A stretch of DNA of 64,000 nucleotides from Chitinophaga agri (GTDB taxonomy: Bacteria > Bacteroidota > Bacteroidia > Chitinophagales > Chitinophagaceae). The translations under genes were made by a program, and so were the position numbers. The notes under the pieces were generated by a model. The model made no database searches. It was given only the letters and a program-made list of their open reading frames with translations, and was not told where the DNA came from. The stretch covers positions 2,976,001 to 3,040,000 of the forward strand of contig NZ_CP048113.1 of assembly GCF_010093065.1 (NCBI RefSeq), read 5' to 3'. Shown in pieces: positions 8,907-17,760 of the stretch (position 1 is the first letter of the stretch; each line of letters starts with the position of its first letter).

Positions 8907-10091
8907 TTATTTGATTGTCTTGAACAGTCTGTTCCAACGGATGCTTCCGTGGCCATAACTCATCCATATCAGCCATGCTTTACCTACGATATGATCTTCA
9001 GGAACAAAACCCCAGAAACGGGAATCCAGTGAGTTGTCACGGTTATCACCCATCATCCAGTAGTAGTTCATTTTGAAGGTATAGCTGCTTGACGGCTTGC
9101 CATTGATATAGAACTGACCATTTTTACCTTCCAGTGTATTGCCTTCATATACGCTGATGATACGATCGTAGAAAGCAATATTGGTGCTATCCAGCTGAAC
9201 AGTCACTCCTTTCTTCGGAATATACAGCGGACCGAAGTTATGCTCTGTCCATTTGTAATGCGCGGTATCATGCGGGAATACACTCAGCAACTGTTTAGAT
9301 GGGTTTACAAAAGGCTCAACACCTTTTACTACCGGCCATGTTTTTAACAGGTTAGCTACTCCCGGCGTGAGGTCATACAGGAAACGGCCGGCTTCAAACT
9401 CGCCTCCCATTGGGTTCGTATCCATATTCAGCTCATCCAGACGAACAGGATTCAGCTGCTCACCAGAAGTCGTTACAATATAACGACGCTCACTCTCAGG
9501 AGGGATCGGCGCCTGTGAACCATTGATGAATACCACTCCATCTCTGATAGACAGGGTATCACCCGGAATAGCCATACAACGCTTAATATAATTCTCACGT
9601 TTATCTACAGGACGGGATGTCACATGGTTCTGCGCCCATACGTTCTCACGTCCATTATTTCTTACCAGCTGGTAGTAGCTCTGCTCCTGTTGTTCCAGTG
9701 CTACTGTATCACCTTCGGGGAAGTTAAATACAACAACATCATAACGTTCCACATCTGAAAAACCTGGCAGACGTCTGTATTTCCACTGTACTGCTTCAGA
9801 ATATGCCTTACTATACCTGGTAAAAGGCAGTGTATGATGGGTAAAAGGCACAGCCAGCGGCGTCATAGGAACACGTGGACCATAACTGATCTTACTAACG
9901 AACAGAAAATCGTTCACCAGTAAGGTCTTTTCCATAGATGGGGTTGGGATAGTGTACGCCTCAAAAATAAAAGTGCGTATCAAAGTAGCAGCGATGATGG
10001 CGAATATCGCAGCATCAAACCACTCTCTTATAGCAGATTTCTTCTTCTTTGGCTGACCCTCTTTATTTCTTCTCCAAAAAGCCAGGTTCAT
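8907..10091 (-). CDS. lepB: Signal peptidase I
   Basis: Inner-membrane serine protease that removes Sec signal peptides. 394 residues, long for the family because of insertions typical of Bacteroidota. A cytoplasmic basic N-terminus (RRNKEGQPKKKK) precedes one membrane anchor (about 26-44). The catalytic Ser is S52 (TIPTPSMEKTL) and the general base is K170 (YIKRCMAIPGD). Box E is present as GDNRDNSLDSRFWGFVP. A substantial insertion between the Ser and Lys boxes (about 75-160) probably covers the active-site rim. Monocistronic with its own promoter and terminator. Confidence 0.96.
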   Translation of the reverse strand: MNLAFWRRNKEGQPKKKKSAIREWFDAAIFAIIAATLIRTFIFEAYTIPTPSMEKTLLVNDFLFVSKISYGPRVPMTPLAVPFTHHTLPFTRYSKAYSEAVQWKYRRLPGFSDVERYDVVVFNFPEGDTVALEQQEQSYYQLVRNNGRENVWAQNHVTSRPVDKRENYIKRCMAIPGDTLSIRDGVVFINGSQAPIPPESERRYIVTTSGEQLNPVRLDELNMDTNPMGGEFEAGRFLYDLTPGVANLLKTWPVVKGVEPFVNPSKQLLSVFPHDTAHYKWTEHNFGPLYIPKKGVTVQLDSTNIAFYDRIISVYEGNTLEGKNGQFYINGKPSSSYTFKMNYYWMMGDNRDNSLDSRFWGFVPEDHIVGKAWLIWMSYGHGSIRWNRLFKTIK

Positions 10092-10119
10092 TAAGATTTG
10101 TTTAAGATATTTTAAAGAT

Positions 10120-10127
10120 CAAATATA
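10120..10127 (-). promoter_or_regulatory. Candidate -7 element for lepB
   Basis: On the minus strand TATATTTG matches TAnnTTTG exactly, 28 bases upstream of the lepB ATG. The -33 region is poor (TTAG at 18 bases). Confidence 0.5.
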
Positions 10128-10303
10128 AGATACTGATTCTGCAAGCTAATTAATACTAACCAAAAGTTTTGCTAAAATAATAGGATTAGATTGATTTAAT
10201 AAAGTTTTTTACATGTAAAAGCATTGAGAAATATGCACTTCGGAATACCTCTCCCTCCTTTCACCTCACCCCCGCATACCCTTTAAACGCAGTAGGGGCC
10301 TGC

Positions 10304-10960
10304 TTATACCAGCTCCTTTCGCAGTATTTCATTGATCTGAGGCGCACGGTTATACACCATAAAATGCCCCCCATCGGGAATAGTATAATCAGCCTTGATA
10401 AAACGGAGCGGGAAAGTCCTGTCCCTGCCACCATGAATATGTACAATAGAAGCCGGCATAAAATCATTGGCCCAGTTCACGACCACCCTTATCCCCCAGC
10501 GCAGGTAACCGTAGGAGGTTTTCTTCATATAGTCCGACAACAGCTCCATTTCTTCTGCTGTTTCTGCATTCAGGAACAGCTTCACCACACCTTTCCGGCG
10601 GGTAAAAATGATCGCATCCGGTAACCGGAGCAATGCCAGTAAACCGGTTCTCCGCACCCAGCCCAGATATGGCGGACGCTCTCCGGTATTCTTGATACTG
10701 CTGATCAGGATCACTTTACTGACCGGGCGCTGACGGGCTATCTCCACTGCCAGCATTCCCCCAAAGGAGACACCTACCAGTGTCACATCCTCGTGTTCGA
10801 TCCTGGCAGCCATACGGGCGGCATATTCCGGAAATGTCTCCTCCGGTACAGGTGTTAACCAGTCAAGATAATGTACGGTATAAGCTGCGGGGAAACTAAG
10901 GTGTTTGAAGATCCGTTCGTCTGCTCCCATTCCGCTGAGCAGGTATAGGTGCTTGTCCAT
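10304..10960 (-). CDS. Alpha/beta hydrolase
   Basis: 218-residue cytoplasmic alpha/beta-fold hydrolase. It starts with the oxyanion region LLSGMGADERIF and carries the nucleophile elbow GVSFGGM with S65. The catalytic His is in PDGGHFMVYN near residue 200; the Asp is likely the D in HGGRDRTFP. No lid domain or substrate-specific motif is evident, so the ester or amide substrate is unknown. It lies downstream of the response regulator gene, behind a terminator. Confidence 0.85.
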   Translation of the reverse strand: MDKHLYLLSGMGADERIFKHLSFPAAYTVHYLDWLTPVPEETFPEYAARMAARIEHEDVTLVGVSFGGMLAVEIARQRPVSKVILISSIKNTGERPPYLGWVRRTGLLALLRLPDAIIFTRRKGVVKLFLNAETAEEMELLSDYMKKTSYGYLRWGIRVVVNWANDFMPASIVHIHGGRDRTFPLRFIKADYTIPDGGHFMVYNRAPQINEILRKELV

Positions 10961-11034
10961 AATACGGTAACTAAAATGCAGGATTATTAATGATGCAATG
11001 AGGCTGGCGGGTTACTCCTGACTGGTATATGATG

Positions 11035-11070
11035 AAAATGGCTGTCCACCGTATAGTGAACAGCCATTTT
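11035..11070 (-). terminator. Terminator of the sigma-54-type response regulator gene
   Basis: An 11-bp stem (11035-11045 with 11060-11070) immediately beyond the stop at 11077. The leftward tail is only weakly T-rich (TTTTCATC). Confidence 0.65.
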
Positions 11071-11076
11071 CCTTTA

Positions 11077-12261
11077 TTAAGCGTTCATTTTCTTCTTGTC
11101 CCTTGCAGGCAATACATAGTCAAATACATCCTCGGCAGTGATGGTCTTACCGGAGAGGATGACCAGGCGGGCTACCACGTTACCCAGTTCGCGGATATTA
11201 CCAGACCAGTTATGTTGCTGTAATGCCTTCATGGCCTCCTTATCTACTGTCTTCCTGGCCATGCCGTATTCCTGACAGGCACTTTCCAGGAAGTGCTCTA
11301 CCAGGGCAGGAATATCATCACGGCGATCATTCAGTGAGGGTACATGGATCAGGATCACACTGAGACGATGGTACAGGTCAAGACGGAAGTTCTTGTCCTC
11401 CACTTCTTTCAGCAGGTCTTTGTTGGTAGCTGCTACCACACGTACATCCACGCTGATCTCTTTATCGCCCCCAACCCGGGTGATCTTACCTTCCTGTAAT
11501 GCCCTTAACACCTTGGCTTGCGCACTAAGGCTCATATCACCTATTTCGTCCAGGAACAGTGTACCACCATTCGCCTGTTCGAACTTACCGATACGTTGTT
11601 TTACTGCGGATGTAAAGGAACCTTTCTCATGACCAAACAGTTCACTTTCAATTAGTTCACTAGGTATTGCGGCACAGTTCACTTCTACAATAGGACCGGC
11701 TGCACGGTTGCTCAGCTCATGTAACCAGCGGGCTACCAGCTCTTTACCCACCCCGTTCTCACCTGTCACCAATACACGGGCATCCGTAGCGGCCACCTTT
11801 TCAATGGTCTCCTTTATCTTCAGAATAGGCGCTGACGTCCCGATCATTTCCTGTGTCTTGTTCACTTTACGGCGCAGCGTCTTGGTTTCAGTAACCAGGT
11901 TGCTCTTGTCCATCGCATTACGCAGGGTGATCAGCAGTCTGTTAAGATCTGGTGGTTTAGAGATATAATCATAAGCTCCTTTCTTCACGGCATCTACCGC
12001 TGTGTCAATATTACCGTGGCCTGATACCATGATGATAGGCACATCGGTATTGATCTCTCTGGCCTTCTCCAGAAATTCCAGCCCATCCATTTTGGGCATT
12101 TTAATATCGCAGAGCACAGCGTCATACTGCTTATCCTTGAACAGCTTAAATCCTTCCGCACCATCAGCTGCTTCCTCTACCTTATACCCTTCATAACTCA
12201 GAATTTCAGATAGCGTTTTACGTATGCTTTTCTCATCATCAATTATCAGAATGCTGGCCAT
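11077..12261 (-). CDS. NtrC-type response regulator lacking the DNA-binding domain
   Basis: 394 residues: receiver domain (about 1-120, phosphoacceptor D52 in LCDIKMPKMDG) and a sigma-54 AAA+ ATPase domain (about 138-375). Walker A is TGENGVGKE (166-174) and Walker B is GGTLFLDEI. The loop that normally reads GAFTGA and contacts sigma-54 is GSFTSA here (214-219): Phe and Thr are kept, two small residues differ. The protein ends about 20 residues after the AAA+ lid (ends DKKKMNA), so no Fis-type helix-turn-helix is present. It may activate from solution or work without sigma-54. No partner histidine kinase is adjacent. Confidence 0.9.
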   Translation of the reverse strand: MASILIIDDEKSIRKTLSEILSYEGYKVEEAADGAEGFKLFKDKQYDAVLCDIKMPKMDGLEFLEKAREINTDVPIIMVSGHGNIDTAVDAVKKGAYDYISKPPDLNRLLITLRNAMDKSNLVTETKTLRRKVNKTQEMIGTSAPILKIKETIEKVAATDARVLVTGENGVGKELVARWLHELSNRAAGPIVEVNCAAIPSELIESELFGHEKGSFTSAVKQRIGKFEQANGGTLFLDEIGDMSLSAQAKVLRALQEGKITRVGGDKEISVDVRVVAATNKDLLKEVEDKNFRLDLYHRLSVILIHVPSLNDRRDDIPALVEHFLESACQEYGMARKTVDKEAMKALQQHNWSGNIRELGNVVARLVILSGKTITAEDVFDYVLPARDKKKMNA

Positions 12262-12285
12262 ATCTTTATTTTAGTGAACAACGAA

Positions 12286-12293
12286 CAAAATTA
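12286..12293 (-). promoter_or_regulatory. Candidate -7 element for the response regulator gene
   Basis: Minus-strand TAATTTTG, an exact match to TAnnTTTG, 24 bases upstream of the start codon at 12261. No -33 TTTG at the right spacing. Confidence 0.45.
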
Positions 12294-12431
12294 AGGCAAA
12301 ATACTTGATAGTGCCCAAGATAACAAATGCGACACCAACCCCTGCCATTTGTCTACAGTTTCTATGGACTTTCGACATTAATCCGTAATTTCAATGATCG
12401 TTTTCCCTCAAATCCTGTAATTCACTTGGAT

Positions 12432-13247
12432 ATGCAACAACTTTTAGAAGAATTAAGGCGGAGGCACCAGCTGGCTGCAGCGACTGCTTATCCTCCTACC
12501 AGTGCGGTGAACGACTTTGCCAACAACTTTATAAACTGGCTCTTCCCCGAGTACACAGGGAAAGTGATGGCTGATATTGTATTACTGGAGGAATATGCCC
12601 ACATGCTGCAAGGGGAACTGCAGCAATTGTTGCTGCCCATGCAGCAGCAGCTACCCTCGTCCGCCGAAGACCTGAGCGTACAGTTCATGGAACAGGCGCC
12701 CGTTATTTACGACGCTTTGCAGAAAGATGCAGAAGCCATCTATAAAGGCGACCCTGCTGCCACCTGTATGTATGAAGTGATCCGGGCATATCCGGGCTTC
12801 TACGCCATTGCGTTCTACCGCATTGCACATGCCCTTCACCAGCTGAAAATACCACTACTACCCCGTATGATCACTGAACGGGCCCATAGCTGTACCGGCG
12901 TAGATATACACCCGGCGGCGGTGATCGCTCCGTATTTCTGCATTGACCACGGCACCGGCATCGTGATAGGTGAAACAACGGTGATTGGTGCAAATGTCAA
13001 ACTCTACCAGGGGGTGACACTGGGTGCCCTGAGTGTGGATAAAGACATGGCACGCAGCAAACGCCATCCTACTATTGAAGATAACGTCATCATCTATGCA
13101 GGAGCTACCATCCTTGGTGGCGATACCGTGGTCGGGCATCACAGTATTATCGGCGGAAATGTTTGGCTGATCAAAAGTACTGCGCCTTTCAGCCGTATCT
13201 ATTACCGGGCTGACGGGAGTATTAATGTTGTAGAAAACAGTTATTAA
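12432..13247 (+). CDS. cysE: Serine O-acetyltransferase
   Basis: Makes O-acetylserine from serine and acetyl-CoA, the first step of cysteine synthesis; cytoplasmic. I prefer the ATG at 12432 (271 residues, MQQLLEELRRRHQ). A longer form from 12327 is possible but its extra 35 residues look unrelated to the family. The N-terminal helical domain (about 1-150) includes the conserved YEVIRAYPGF segment. The C-terminal left-handed beta helix has hexapeptide repeats and the catalytic region DIHPAAVI...IDHGTGIVIGET. The final stop overlaps directly onto the cysM start (TAAATG), so both are translated from one mRNA. Confidence 0.93.
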   Translation: MQQLLEELRRRHQLAAATAYPPTSAVNDFANNFINWLFPEYTGKVMADIVLLEEYAHMLQGELQQLLLPMQQQLPSSAEDLSVQFMEQAPVIYDALQKDAEAIYKGDPAATCMYEVIRAYPGFYAIAFYRIAHALHQLKIPLLPRMITERAHSCTGVDIHPAAVIAPYFCIDHGTGIVIGETTVIGANVKLYQGVTLGALSVDKDMARSKRHPTIEDNVIIYAGATILGGDTVVGHHSIIGGNVWLIKSTAPFSRIYYRADGSINVVENSY

Positions 13248-14129
13248 ATGCATTCGATATTAGATCTTGTTGGTAACACGCCCATGGTTGCGCTTAAAAG
13301 TGTCAGCGCTAACCCGAATGTGACCATTTACGCAAAACTGGAAGGGAATAATCCGGGAGGAAGTGTGAAAGACCGTGCAGCCTATGGTATGATCAAAGGT
13401 GCACTGGACAGGGGAGAGATTAAACCAGGCATCAAACTCATAGAAGCGACCAGCGGTAATACCGGTATCGCACTGGCCATGATCGCCAGCCTTTTTGGGG
13501 TGGAAATAGAACTGGTCATGCCGGAAGATGCGACCCGCGAAAGGGTGCTCACCATGGAAGCATTTGGGGCAAAGGTGATCCTGACGCCAAAGGAGGCCTC
13601 TATGGAAGGCTCCATCGATTATGCCAATGCACAGGTGGCAAAAGGGGGCTATCACATGCTGAACCAGTTTGCCAACCCGGACAACTACGGCATGCACTAT
13701 AAGACCACCGGACCTGAAATATGGCGGGATACTCAGCAGGGAGTAACGCATTTTGTGAGCGCCATGGGGACCACCGGGACCATCATGGGTGTGTCCAAAT
13801 ACCTGAAAGAGCAGAACAACCAGGTACAGATAGTGGGTTGTCAGCCGACTGAAGGCAGTAAGATACCCGGCATCCGCAAATGGCCTGAGGCTTACCTTCC
13901 GAAGATCTTCGACAGATCGAGGATAGACCGCGTGATGGACATCTCCGAGGAAGAAGCAAAAGCTATGACCCGCAGGCTGGCCAAAGATGAAGGTATTTTC
14001 TGCGGTATGAGCAGTGGCGGGGCGGTATCAGCAGCGGAAAGGATCTCCAGGGAACTCGAGCATGGCGTGCTGGTATGTATTATTTGCGACAGAGGAGACA
14101 GGTACCTGTCCTCCGACCTGTTTGGTTGA
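13248..14129 (+). CDS. cysM: Cysteine synthase B (O-acetylserine sulfhydrylase)
   Basis: PLP enzyme that replaces the acetate of O-acetylserine with sulfide (or thiosulfate in CysM) to make cysteine. 293 residues, the short CysM-type length. PLP lysine K41 in NNPGGSVKDRA; phosphate-binding loop in TSGNTGIAL; the G-rich GTTGTIMG loop; and the C-terminal SSGGAVSAA. The ATG follows the cysE stop with no gap, so the two consecutive pathway enzymes are coupled. The CysM rather than CysK label rests on length and on the short C-terminus and is not certain. Confidence 0.93.
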   Translation: MHSILDLVGNTPMVALKSVSANPNVTIYAKLEGNNPGGSVKDRAAYGMIKGALDRGEIKPGIKLIEATSGNTGIALAMIASLFGVEIELVMPEDATRERVLTMEAFGAKVILTPKEASMEGSIDYANAQVAKGGYHMLNQFANPDNYGMHYKTTGPEIWRDTQQGVTHFVSAMGTTGTIMGVSKYLKEQNNQVQIVGCQPTEGSKIPGIRKWPEAYLPKIFDRSRIDRVMDISEEEAKAMTRRLAKDEGIFCGMSSGGAVSAAERISRELEHGVLVCIICDRGDRYLSSDLFG

Positions 14130-14171
14130 GTCAACATTGATCCCCCTGCTGGAATTACCGGCAGGTTGTAA

Positions 14172-14216
14172 AATAAAAAGAGGCCGCATCTGAGATACGG
14201 CCTCTTTTCTTTTATA
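14172..14216. terminator. Bidirectional terminator between cysM and pdhB
   Basis: An 11-bp perfect core stem (14176-14186 with 14198-14208) flanked by A-rich and T-rich stretches, giving U-rich tails both ways, between convergent genes. Confidence 0.85.
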
Positions 14217-14228
14217 ACAAAGTAGCTG

Positions 14229-15212
14229 TTACTTCTTCATGTACATCACTTCTTTCACCAGTTTCACAGTGCGCTCTACATCAGGCAGATAACCTTTTAC
14301 CAGGTTAGGAGCATAGTGCATTGGAGCATCAGCAGCAGTGATACGGCGGATCGGAGCGTCCAGATAATCAAAACCTTCTTTCTGGATACGGTAAGAGATC
14401 TCAGAAGAAACGCTCGCAAATGGCCATTGTTCTTCTACGATCACCAGGCGGTTGGTTTTCTTAACAGACTGCAGGATGGTGAACCAGTCCAGCGGACGGA
14501 TCGTACGCAGGTCAATCACTTCGGCCTCGATACCTTCTTTCGCCAGTTCTTCAGCAGCACCCAGCGCAACTTTCATCATTTTGTTGAAAGAAACGATCGT
14601 TACGTCTTTACCGGCACGTTTGATATCAGCTTTACCGATCTCAATGATGTATTCTTCTTCAGGTACTTCGCCCATATCACCATACCCTACCTCGCTCTCC
14701 ATGAAAACAACCGGATCGTTATCACGGATAGCCGCTTTCAGCAGACCTTTACCATCATATGGGTTAGATACTGAGATAACTTTTAAACCTGGGATATTTG
14801 CATAGTAGCTTTCGAAAGCAGTTGAGTGCTGTGCACCCAGCTGACCCGCGGAACCGTTAGGTCCACGGAAAACGATAGGACAACCTACCTGGCCACCACT
14901 CATTGCCAGCATCTTAGACGCTGTATTCAGGATCTGGTCCAGTGCTAGTACGGCGAAGTTCCAGGTCATAAATTCAACGATCGGGCGAAGACCATTCTGA
15001 GCAGCACCAACAGCGATTGCAGTGAAACCCAGCTCGGCGATTGGCGTATCAATTACTCTCTTAGGGCCAAATTCGTCCAGCATTCCCTGGCTAACTTTGT
15101 AGGCTCCGTTATATTCGGCTACTTCCTCTCCCATCAGGAAAACGCGGTCATCACGACGCATCTCTTCCTGCATGGCTTCTCGTAAGGCTTGTCTGAAAGC
15201 TATCTGACGCAT
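14229..15212 (-). CDS. pdhB: Pyruvate dehydrogenase E1 component, beta subunit
   Basis: 327 residues, standard length for the beta subunit of heterotetrameric E1. With the alpha subunit it binds thiamine diphosphate and decarboxylates pyruvate for acetyl-CoA formation. Characteristic segments: [17 protein letters not shown] with the Glu that contacts Th[11 protein letters not shown] region, [14 protein letters not shown], and the C-terminal transketolase domain with the [10 protein letters not shown] motif. The alpha subunit gene is not next to it in this window. A 2-oxoisovalerate (branched-chain) E1 is possible, but the sequence pattern fits pyruvate E1. Strong own promoter. Confidence 0.93.
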   Translation of the reverse strand: MRQIAFRQALREAMQEEMRRDDRVFLMGEEVAEYNGAYKVSQGMLDEFGPKRVIDTPIAELGFTAIAVGAAQNGLRPIVEFMTWNFAVLALDQILNTASKMLAMSGGQVGCPIVFRGPNGSAGQLGAQHSTAFESYYANIPGLKVISVSNPYDGKGLLKAAIRDNDPVVFMESEVGYGDMGEVPEEEYIIEIGKADIKRAGKDVTIVSFNKMMKVALGAAEELAKEGIEAEVIDLRTIRPLDWFTILQSVKKTNRLVIVEEQWPFASVSSEISYRIQKEGFDYLDAPIRRITAADAPMHYAPNLVKGYLPDVERTVKLVKEVMYMKK

Positions 15213-15267
15213 GCTGTTACTCTTAAAGTTTGAAAGTTAAATGCCCTAATTTATATTAAGGCAGGGG

Positions 15268-15298
15268 CAAAATTATTGTTTGTTGACGAAAAAGCAAA
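15268..15298 (-). promoter_or_regulatory. Bacteroidota housekeeping promoter of pdhB
   Basis: Minus strand: -33 TTTG (15295-15298), exactly 19 bases, then -7 TAATTTTG (15268-15275). This is a full match to the sigma-ABfr consensus TTTG-N19-TAnnTTTG. The predicted transcript starts near 15262 and has a leader of about 50 bases. Confidence 0.85.
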
Positions 15299-15399
15299 GT
15301 AAAACTTCAGAGTAAAATCCACCAGATTTTAAATACTATATATTAAATATTACATATATTAGCGGGTAGACTGCCTGTTATAAGTTAATATCCTGTCCT

Positions 15400-16044
15400 A
15401 TGTTTACGATCACTGTCCTATCCTTCTGCTTTCTGGCTGCCATTTCGTGCAAGATTAAAAAAGTAAAAGCGCCCATTATCACCAGTCTGACCTGGTATTT
15501 CCACCTGGCAATGTGTGTATTTTCCGTTATCTGTGTCCTCCTGCTGGTCAGCGGTTACGGATTTAAGGGCGGGTATACCGAAAGGGTGTTTTTCACACTG
15601 TATGCAGGCTCCGGCATCATTTTATACGGGCTGACACCAAAGGAAGTATCGGGTAAATGGGTCTATCTCTGTACTTTTTACGGATTTCCCTTTGCCCTCC
15701 TTTTCGGATTGCTACTCCCTCCTCTTCGGACGCTGACCGTGATCACCGGACTCGGATTACTGTCTGACGGCGATCTGAAGCGTTATCCTATCGATGACGA
15801 CTACGCCATACAAACCAAAACGGTGGATATCATCTACCGCTACCCCACCTATAGCCTGGTAGAAGACAAATACTGGTTATTCGAAAAGATCTCTCCGGAT
15901 GTGGTGAAAACTGCCGGGCAGCTGACTACGCTGAAAGCGCAGAAAGCAGGCGAGGATAGTGTGAAACTGAGCCTCAACCTGGTGAACGAACCAGGTGAAG
16001 TATCTAAACTGGACACGGTGATTGCCCTCCAGCTGAGACGTTAG
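15400..16044 (+). CDS. Membrane protein of unknown function
   Basis: 214 residues. Four hydrophobic segments fill the first half (about 1-16, 28-50, 66-79, 86-106). The second half (about 110-214) is soluble and begins LLSDGDLKRYPIDDDY, with no recognised motif. I do not recognise the family. It is flanked by pdhB (divergent) and by the 464-base gap holding a periodic palindrome. Frame and codon pattern look like a real gene. Confidence 0.7.
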   Translation: MFTITVLSFCFLAAISCKIKKVKAPIITSLTWYFHLAMCVFSVICVLLLVSGYGFKGGYTERVFFTLYAGSGIILYGLTPKEVSGKWVYLCTFYGFPFALLFGLLLPPLRTLTVITGLGLLSDGDLKRYPIDDDYAIQTKTVDIIYRYPTYSLVEDKYWLFEKISPDVVKTAGQLTTLKAQKAGEDSVKLSLNLVNEPGEVSKLDTVIALQLRR

Positions 16045-16144
16045 TGTACGTTCGTTTTTCCTTTATACAACATAAAGTGACAATAGTGCGCTGGCAGGGT
16101 AACACCCCTGCCGGCTGATACCCTGTTATTCATATTAAACTGGT

Positions 16145-16226
16145 ACCAAAAGGTCACTTCAAGGGCACTTCAATATCCCAGGGATATTGAAGTGCCCTTG
16201 AAGTGACCTTTTGGTGACCTTATAGT
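16145..16226. repeat. Periodic palindrome A: 35-bp arms made of 11-bp units
   Basis: A perfect inverted repeat: arms 16145-16179 and 16181-16215 with a single central base. The right side is a tandem array of 11-base units: GATATTGAAGT (16183), GCCCTTGAAGT (16194), GACCTTTTGGT (16205) and GACCTTATAGT (16216). The last unit lies outside the palindrome. The left arm is the reverse complement of the first three. It is not a normal terminator: no T-tract and no loop. It lies 100 bases after the stop of the membrane protein gene and about 280 bases from the thiolase stop. Confidence 0.9.
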
Positions 16227-16370
16227 AGCCTGCTAATAACGGTATTTCACCCTGATTAAAGCGGCTGCTCTACATCATAAATACTGATAATCACCAGTTT
16301 GAAAAAAAAGACACTCCCATTTCAGACAATAGGGAGGAACTATAACCCCTAAATATCTGATAATCAATAA

Positions 16371-16410
16371 AAAAGAAAAGGGCATCCACTATCAGTGAAC
16401 GCCCTTTTCC
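16371..16410 (-). terminator. Terminator downstream of the thiolase gene
   Basis: A 9-bp stem (16375-16383 with 16401-16409) plus an inner CACT/AGTG pairing, followed leftward by TTTTTTATT. It lies about 100 bases past the thiolase stop. Confidence 0.7.
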
Positions 16411-16508
16411 AATCAGAGACTCAGGGTAATATCTTAAAGATCAGGTCTGTTATATGAGAAAATAATTAGATTGATCGGAAATGAATGATAAAATGCAGGA
16501 GCAATCAA

Positions 16509-17687
16509 TTAGTTATTAACCGCTTCTATGACGATCGCGCTTGCGCCGCCGCCGCCATTACAGATACCTGCCACACCGTAGCGGGCATTATTATGACGCA
16601 GGATAGAACTGAGTGTTACCACGATACGGGCACCACTACACCCTATCGGATGGCCGATGGAAACAGCTCCTCCCCATACATTTACTTTTTCGGGAGACAG
16701 GCCCAGATCACGTTCATTGGCAAGTGGAACACAGGAGAATGCCTCATTGATCTCCACAAAATCAATATCCGCGACAGTCAGTTTTGCTTTCTCCAGTGCT
16801 TTATTCACGGCCTTTACAGGTGTGGTAGTGAACCATTCCGGCGCCTGTGAGGCATCTGCAAAACTGATGATCTTTGCCAGTGGCTGTAGTCCCAGTTCCT
16901 TTACTTTTTCACCGCTCATCAGGACGACTGCGGCTGCCCCGTCATTGAGATTAGAGGCATTTGCCGCGGTAATGGTACCGTCTTTCTGGAAAGTGGGTTT
17001 CAGGGTAGGGATCTTCTCGAAGTTTACTTTTTTATAATCTTCGTCTTCCGCCACTGTCACCACCTGTTTACCAGGTACTTCCACAGGAACGATCTCATTT
17101 TTGAAATAGCCTTTTTCAGTAGCTTCCGCCGCTCTTTTATAGCTCTGGATAGCGTAAGCGTCCTGCTCTTCGCGGGTGATCTTATATTCGGTATTACACA
17201 GCTCTGCCGCATTACCCATGTGAAAATCCTTGTAAGGGTCCCAAAGGCCATCGCGGATGATACCGTCTGTTACTGCACCATGTCCCAGTTTGTAACCGCT
17301 ACGCGCTTTGTCGAGGTAATAAGGTACATTACTCATGCTTTCCATTCCACCTGCTACGACCACATCATTATCGCCTGACAGGATGCTTTGTGCACCCAAC
17401 ATAATGGCTTTCATGCCGGAGGCACATACCTTATTGACAGTAGTACAAGGTACATTTGTAGGAATACCGGCATAGATACTGGCCTGATTAGCGGGTGCCT
17501 GTCCCAGGTTGGCACTGATCACATTACCCATGTACACTTCATTCACCGCAGTAGCAGGTATACCTGCTTTCTCCAGCACGGCTTTCATAACGATGGCTCC
17601 CAGTTGTGTCGCTGATAAAGCTGACAATGCGCCATTAAAAGAACCGATGGGGGTACGCACTGCTGAAACTATAAATACTTCTTTCAT
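16509..17687 (-). CDS. Acetyl-CoA C-acetyltransferase (thiolase)
   Basis: 392 residues, the standard biosynthetic/degradative thiolase length. The enzyme condenses two acetyl-CoA to acetoacetyl-CoA or runs the reverse cleavage. Nucleophile C88 (NKVCASGMKA), the NEAF motif (EINEAFSCV), GHPIGCSGAR with the catalytic His, and the C-terminal Cys in CNGGGGASA are all present. The usual NxNGG before GHP reads NVWGG. Whether it serves fatty-acid breakdown, ketone use or polymer/isoprenoid synthesis cannot be told; no partner gene (reductase or CoA-transferase) is adjacent. Confidence 0.93.
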   Translation of the reverse strand: MKEVFIVSAVRTPIGSFNGALSALSATQLGAIVMKAVLEKAGIPATAVNEVYMGNVISANLGQAPANQASIYAGIPTNVPCTTVNKVCASGMKAIMLGAQSILSGDNDVVVAGGMESMSNVPYYLDKARSGYKLGHGAVTDGIIRDGLWDPYKDFHMGNAAELCNTEYKITREEQDAYAIQSYKRAAEATEKGYFKNEIVPVEVPGKQVVTVAEDEDYKKVNFEKIPTLKPTFQKDGTITAANASNLNDGAAAVVLMSGEKVKELGLQPLAKIISFADASQAPEWFTTTPVKAVNKALEKAKLTVADIDFVEINEAFSCVPLANERDLGLSPEKVNVWGGAVSIGHPIGCSGARIVVTLSSILRHNNARYGVAGICNGGGGASAIVIEAVNN

Positions 17688-17760
17688 CCGTAGAAATTTA
17701 AGTCACGCCAGTAGGCGGGGCTGTTAAGATTGTTTGGTTTTCACCAAATATAACGGAATT

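Larger units (their letters stand above)
16045..16508. other. 464-base intergenic region
   Basis: No gene seen. It holds a small GC hairpin (16093-16112, GGCAGGG/CCCTGCC), the long 11-bp periodic palindrome (16145-16226) and a terminator for the thiolase gene (16371-16410). The rest is unremarkable A/T-rich sequence. Confidence 0.7.

Noticed and set aside
12327..12431. N-terminal extension of cysE
   Set aside because: The 35 extra residues do not look like the family; the internal ATG at 12432 gives a normal N-terminus. I cannot exclude the longer form.
16145..16226. Reading periodic palindrome A as a simple terminator or CRISPR
   Set aside because: No T-tract, a one-base centre and arms of 35 bp argue against a terminator; 11-base units without spacers are not a CRISPR array.
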